NCBI GenBank assembly: GCA_027686065.1
Contig: JAQCTH010000097.1
Coordinates: forward strand, 1 to 10,216
Direction of reading: 5' to 3'
DNA length: 10,216 bases
From: Clostridiaceae bacterium AF10-41
GTDB lineage: Bacteria; Bacillota; Clostridia; Clostridiales; Clostridiaceae
Part shown: one piece after another, positions 7,103-10,216 of the stretch
Layout of the letters: each line of letters begins with the position of its first letter
Numbering within the stretch: position 1 is the first letter of the stretch
The notes under the pieces: generated by a model
Seen by the model: only the letters and a program-made list of their open reading frames with translations
Database searches by the model: none
What the model was told of the DNA's origin: nothing
Program-made: the position numbers and the translations under genes

Positions 7103-8309
7103 TGTAATTCCAATTATAAAAGCGATGTTAAATAATAACGTAAGAAAAAACTTCTTTTATATACACAAGAGATTTAAAGAAAGCAAAAATTATAAGTCTA
7201 TAAATATTATAAAGTGTGGAATGAATGTTATAAAAAATGATAGACTAGTTATTTATAATGGTAATTTTGTAGTTAACTCATTTTTACCACCTTTAAATAG
7301 TATAGCTTATAAAAGTATTGTAGATGCAGTTCCAGGAGAGAAGGCTGAATTCTTTTATAATCATACTACAGGAAGAAGGCTGGCTCCAATTTCTACTTAT
7401 ATAGCTATTACAGGAAGATGCATGTATAATTGCTGGCATTGTAGTGCAAAAAGATTTATTAAAGATAAGGAAGATAAATCGAAGGAAATGACAACCAATG
7501 AAATAAAAGACATTATAAAATCACTTCAAGATTTAGGTGTTGGAATAATTGGGTTTACAGGTGGTGAACCTCTTCTTAGATTGGACTTAGAGGAAATAAT
7601 AAGTAGTATTGATAACAGAAGTATTTCTTATTTATTTACAAATGGGTATTCATTAAATATTAATAAAGCAAAAACACTAAAAAAAGCAGGACTTTTTGGT
7701 ATAGGGATAAGTATAGATAGCATATATAAAGAAAATCATGATAAAAAAAGGGGTTATAATGGAGCATATGAAAATTCAATTTCAGCGATAAAAAACTCTA
7801 AGGAAGCTGGACTTTATACTATGGCACAAACTGTATGTACAAAAGAAATGCTAAAGAGTGGGGAAATATATAAATTAGGTAAGTTTTTAAAAACATTAGG
7901 AGTAGATGAACTTAGAATTCTAGAACCTATACCATGTGGATCCCTTTTAGTAAAGTCAAATGAAATATTTTCTAAGGAAGACAAAGATAAACTTATTGAT
8001 CTTCATATAAAATTTAATAAAGATAAAAATTATCCTAAGACATCTGTTTTTCCATATGTTGAATCAAAAGATCAATTTGGATGTGGAGCAGGGGTACAGC
8101 ATTCCTATATAGATAATGAAGGAAGCTTTCTTCCTTGTGACTTTGTTACTGAATCCTTTGGAAATGTACTAAAGGAAGATATAAAAGATATATGGGACAA
8201 AATGCATGGAAAGTTAGGGACGGCTAAGAATTACTGCTATGCAAAAAAATGTGATAAATGCAGTGAAAATGATTTGCCTAGATACTATAAGTTACTTAGA
8301 GGAGAATAA
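7092..8309 (+). CDS. Radical SAM protein with C-terminal SPASM/twitch-like region, 405 aa
   Basis: Iron-sulfur radical SAM enzyme. The [4Fe-4S]-SAM motif is CMYNCWHC (C110, C114, C117), and the SAM-contacting GGEP is at 157-160. A C-terminal auxiliary-cluster region has C331-x12-G344-x4-C349, then C382-x4-C387-x2-C390. This matches the first half of the SPASM pattern but lacks its final cysteines, so one auxiliary cluster (twitch-like) is more likely than two. An N-terminal extension of about 100 residues, containing FLPPLNSIAYKSI (64-76), precedes the core. ATG 7092 was chosen over the in-frame upstream ATG at 7038 because GGGGG (7077-7081) is correctly placed and the extra 18 residues would sit inside the methyltransferase gene. 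The partner methyltransferases suggest tailoring of a shared substrate, which is not identifiable here. Confidence 0.92.
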   Translation: MISNVIPIIKAMLNNNVRKNFFYIHKRFKESKNYKSINIIKCGMNVIKNDRLVIYNGNFVVNSFLPPLNSIAYKSIVDAVPGEKAEFFYNHTTGRRLAPISTYIAITGRCMYNCWHCSAKRFIKDKEDKSKEMTTNEIKDIIKSLQDLGVGIIGFTGGEPLLRLDLEEIISSIDNRSISYLFTNGYSLNINKAKTLKKAGLFGIGISIDSIYKENHDKKRGYNGAYENSISAIKNSKEAGLYTMAQTVCTKEMLKSGEIYKLGKFLKTLGVDELRILEPIPCGSLLVKSNEIFSKEDKDKLIDLHIKFNKDKNYPKTSVFPYVESKDQFGCGAGVQHSYIDNEGSFLPCDFVTESFGNVLKEDIKDIWDKMHGKLGTAKNYCYAKKCDKCSENDLPRYYKLLRGE

Positions 8310-8385
8310 TTATAAAATATCAATTTAAATACTAGGATAACCTATGCTTAGTATATATAAATATCTCCAAAATATAAGATTGAAA

Positions 8386-8444
8386 AACTATATGAAAGCC
8401 TATCTGCTTAAGTTTACACTAAGTGGGTAGGCTTTCATATAGTT
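8386..8444 (+). repeat. Long hairpin: 17-bp perfect inverted repeat, extended to 25 bp by wobble pairs
   Basis: The arms 8386-8402 and 8428-8444 are exact reverse complements (AACTATATGAAAGCCTA and its complement). In + strand RNA the helix continues without a break: U8403-G8427, C8404-G8426, U8405-G8425, G8406-U8424, then CUUA (8407-8410) with UAAG (8420-8423), leaving a 9-nt loop. The + strand has no U-tract after it. On the - strand the equivalent position reads GTTTTTC, so the intrinsic-terminator signature is better in that direction. It may act as a 3' end or stabiliser for the radical SAM operon transcript, or as a terminator for antisense transcription. Confidence 0.8.
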
Positions 8445-8632
8445 AGATTAAAGCATTTATAACCACAGAAGATTTTTAAGTAAGTAATAAGAATATACAA
8501 CTTTGAAACAAGTATTATTTAATTTATAAACATTTATTTTATATTATTAGTAAATAAGGAAATTAACATAAAGAGAAGATTCATAAGCATAATAGAGATT
8601 GATAGGTTACATAATTAAATTAAGTATTATAT

Positions 8633-8661
8633 TTGCTAATTAAAGATAATTAAACTAAAAT
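8633..8661 (+). promoter_or_regulatory. Promoter of the HAMP sensor kinase gene
   Basis: TTGCTA (8633-8638), a 17-bp spacer and TAAAAT (8656-8661), close to the vegetative consensus. The start is expected near 8668, giving a leader of about 60 nt that contains AAAAGGAGGT at 8706-8715. It explains how this kinase can be expressed apart from the upstream operon. Confidence 0.6.
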
Positions 8662-8726
8662 TTATATATAAAAATATTGATAAATACTATAAATCATTAA
8701 GCAATAAAAGGAGGTTATACTAGCAG

Positions 8727-10139
8727 ATGAAAATTTGGGAGAAAATATTTATATACTCTATATTACTATTTATTTTATTGTTTAATGGAGCTGGAATAAT
8801 AATAATTGAAACCATATATAATAGAAATTTAAATGTTGTAATAACAACAGGGTTAAATGAATATGAGGCAGTTAAAAATTCTATATACCCTAATATGGAT
8901 ATTGTTAGTACTGATAATCTAGAAAGTATAGATAAACTTGAAGGTTTACTTAGGGAATTCGTATATAGTGGAAATAGTATAAAGAACATAGAAGTATTTA
9001 GTGAAGATAATCAGAAAATTATTAATATTTCAGAAGTGAAGATTAAAGAAGAAAGGCAAGAAGTAGTAGCTGCCAATTTAGATGAAGAGGTATTTATCAT
9101 TAGAGATGTAAATAGTAGAAAATTGTTATTCATAAGTTCAAGGATTAGAATAAATAATTTAGAATATAAAATAGTGTTAACTAAAGATATAACATTTATT
9201 AATGATGATAGAGCATCTAATTATAAGTTATTTTTAATATTAACAAGTATAATTACAATATTACTAGCCATTGGAATGTACATAATTTCCAAATTAATAA
9301 CTAATCCAATTAAATACTTGATAGAAGTTTCAAATAGCATAAAAAGTGGTGAATATTATAAAAGAGCAAAATACGATGCTGATGATGAGTTTGGAATTTT
9401 AGCTGAAAATTTTAATTCTATGATTCAAGTAATAGAAGAGAAAATTGATGAACTTAAAGAAAATAGTAACGAAAAGCAAAGATTTATAGATAATCTAACA
9501 CATGAAATAAAGACCCCAGTAACATCCATAATTGGATATTCAGAATTACTTCAAAAAGATAATATTAGTGATGAAATTAAATTTAAATCGTTACAGTATA
9601 TAAATTCTCAATCCAAAAGATTAGAAAAATTAAGTTCAACCCTTACGAAATTAATACTAATTAAAAATAACGATGCTGCAAAAAATAAATTTTTAATTAA
9701 AGAAACTATAGAAGAGTCAATAAATGATTTAAGATACAAAGTAGATAATAAGGAGATAGAAGTAAATATACAAGTAGAGGATAATTATATATTTGGAGAT
9801 AAACAACTTATTGAAGTTTTATTAAGTAATTTAATAGATAATTCAATAAAAGCATCTAAAAATGGAAAGAAAATTAGAATATATGGTAAAAACATAGAGT
9901 ATGACAAATACCAACTGCAAATAATAGATGAAGGAATAGGAATATCAAAAGAAAATTTGAAAAAGGTTAAAGAACCATTTTATATGGTAGATAAATCAAG
10001 AGGATTAGTAAAAAGTAATATGGGTTTAGGATTAACTATATGTAATGAGATCTGTGTAAGAAATGATATATATTTTGAAATTTATAGTGAAGAAAATAAA
10101 GGGACAACAATTACATTAATATTTAGAGGAGTGAATTAA
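8727..10139 (+). CDS. Sensor histidine kinase, HAMP-HisKA-HATPase (OmpR-type partner expected)
   Basis: Membrane sensor kinase of 470 aa, a full length for the class. Helix 1 is about 7-28, an extracytoplasmic sensor domain of about 135 residues lies at 30-165, helix 2 is about 167-190 and HAMP about 190-243. HisKA has FIDNLTHEIKTPVTSIIGYS with phospho-acceptor H259. HATPase has the N box LSNLIDNSIKAS (N368, N372), DEGIG (401-405), an F-box-like KEPFYM (415-420) and GLGLTI (433-438). A full AAAAGGAGGT lies 11 bp upstream of ATG 8727, longer than usual, but no nearer start codon exists. No response regulator gene precedes it; the next gene, at 10140, encodes a membrane-anchored protein. Its partner is therefore further downstream or elsewhere. 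The ligand cannot be predicted. Confidence 0.95.
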   Translation: MKIWEKIFIYSILLFILLFNGAGIIIIETIYNRNLNVVITTGLNEYEAVKNSIYPNMDIVSTDNLESIDKLEGLLREFVYSGNSIKNIEVFSEDNQKIINISEVKIKEERQEVVAANLDEEVFIIRDVNSRKLLFISSRIRINNLEYKIVLTKDITFINDDRASNYKLFLILTSIITILLAIGMYIISKLITNPIKYLIEVSNSIKSGEYYKRAKYDADDEFGILAENFNSMIQVIEEKIDELKENSNEKQRFIDNLTHEIKTPVTSIIGYSELLQKDNISDEIKFKSLQYINSQSKRLEKLSSTLTKLILIKNNDAAKNKFLIKETIEESINDLRYKVDNKEIEVNIQVEDNYIFGDKQLIEVLLSNLIDNSIKASKNGKKIRIYGKNIEYDKYQLQIIDEGIGISKENLKKVKEPFYMVDKSRGLVKSNMGLGLTICNEICVRNDIYFEIYSEENKGTTITLIFRGVN

Positions 10140-10216
10140 GTGGGAAAGAGAATTAGATTAGGCATATTATTTATATTAGTTTGTATGTTACTATTACTTA
10201 TTAAATCATTATTCAC
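10140..10216 (+). CDS. N-terminus of a membrane-anchored or secreted protein, cut by window end
   Basis: The frame opens with GTG 10140 directly after the kinase TAA, with AGAGGAG (10125-10131) about 8 bp upstream. The 25 visible residues begin (M)GKRIRLG and run into a strongly hydrophobic stretch, ILFILVCMLLLLI, the pattern of a signal peptide or single membrane anchor with a basic N-terminus. The lone cysteine in LFILVCMLL is not in a good lipobox (no small residue at -1). The frame is open to the window end. Tight coupling to the kinase suggests that the product acts with it, for instance as an extracytoplasmic partner or regulator, but the family cannot be named from this fragment. Confidence 0.7.
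   Translation, partial: MGKRIRLGILFILVCMLLLLIKSLF

Larger units (their letters stand above)
8310..8726 (+). other. 417-bp non-coding region
   Basis: No convincing gene is seen on either strand. The left part has a small imperfect inverted repeat (ATACTA 8329-8334 / TAGTAT 8349-8354) and then the long hairpin at 8386-8444. The middle (about 8450-8630) is featureless AT-rich sequence. The right part holds a promoter (8633-8661) and the AAAAGGAGGT ribosome binding site (8706-8715) of the following kinase. A 28-codon frame at 8344-8430 overlaps the hairpin and has only a weak ribosome binding site. Its length is unusual compared with the tight spacing elsewhere in the window, so a small RNA is possible. 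Confidence 0.6.

Noticed and set aside
8344..8430. 28-codon frame as a RiPP precursor for the radical SAM enzyme
   Set aside because: It has only a weak AGGA upstream, runs through the long hairpin stem, and has no cysteine, leader/core layout or Gly-Gly-type cleavage site. RNA structure explains the sequence better.
8720..8989. 89-codon open frame on the - strand
   Set aside because: It lies antisense to the start of the HAMP sensor kinase, has no ribosome binding site of note and its composition is that expected from the complement of AT-rich coding DNA.

Overview
The window is very AT-rich, with short intergenic gaps, strong GGAGG-type ribosome binding sites and TTA/ATA/AAA-heavy codon use on the + strand. 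This points to a low-GC Firmicute, most likely a Clostridium-type organism. All supported genes are on the + strand. No rRNA, tRNA, insertion sequence or CRISPR array was seen.

Region 1 (1-5475) is a two-component/ABC-transporter locus. It holds a membrane histidine kinase of the HisKA_3 class (cut off by the window's left edge), a NarL/LuxR-type response regulator, an ABC ATPase and two ABC-2 permeases. This gene order matches the Bacillus subtilis lnrJKLMN (yfiJKLMN) type of system, in which the kinase-regulator pair controls an exporter that protects against membrane-active compounds. Between regulator and ATPase lie a 12-bp palindrome, three ATAGTGA repeats and an inverted repeat whose right arm contains the ATPase Shine-Dalgarno. 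After the permeases come two small genes of unknown function, a 64-aa acidic protein and a 69-aa two-helix membrane protein. They have a good promoter of their own, and a strong terminator at 5419-5475 closes the region.

Region 2 (about 5536-8309) is a compact operon of two different class I SAM-dependent methyltransferases and a radical SAM protein with a C-terminal auxiliary-cluster (SPASM/twitch-like) region. The last two genes overlap by 11 bp. No precursor peptide is evident nearby, so the substrate is unknown. This is the best candidate here for an undescribed pathway.

Region 3 (8310-8726) is a 417-bp non-coding stretch with a 25-bp RNA hairpin and, near its right end, a promoter for the next gene.

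Region 4 (8727-10216) is a classic HAMP/HisKA/HATPase sensor kinase with no response regulator beside it on the left. It is followed at once by the start of a membrane-anchored or secreted protein that runs off the window.
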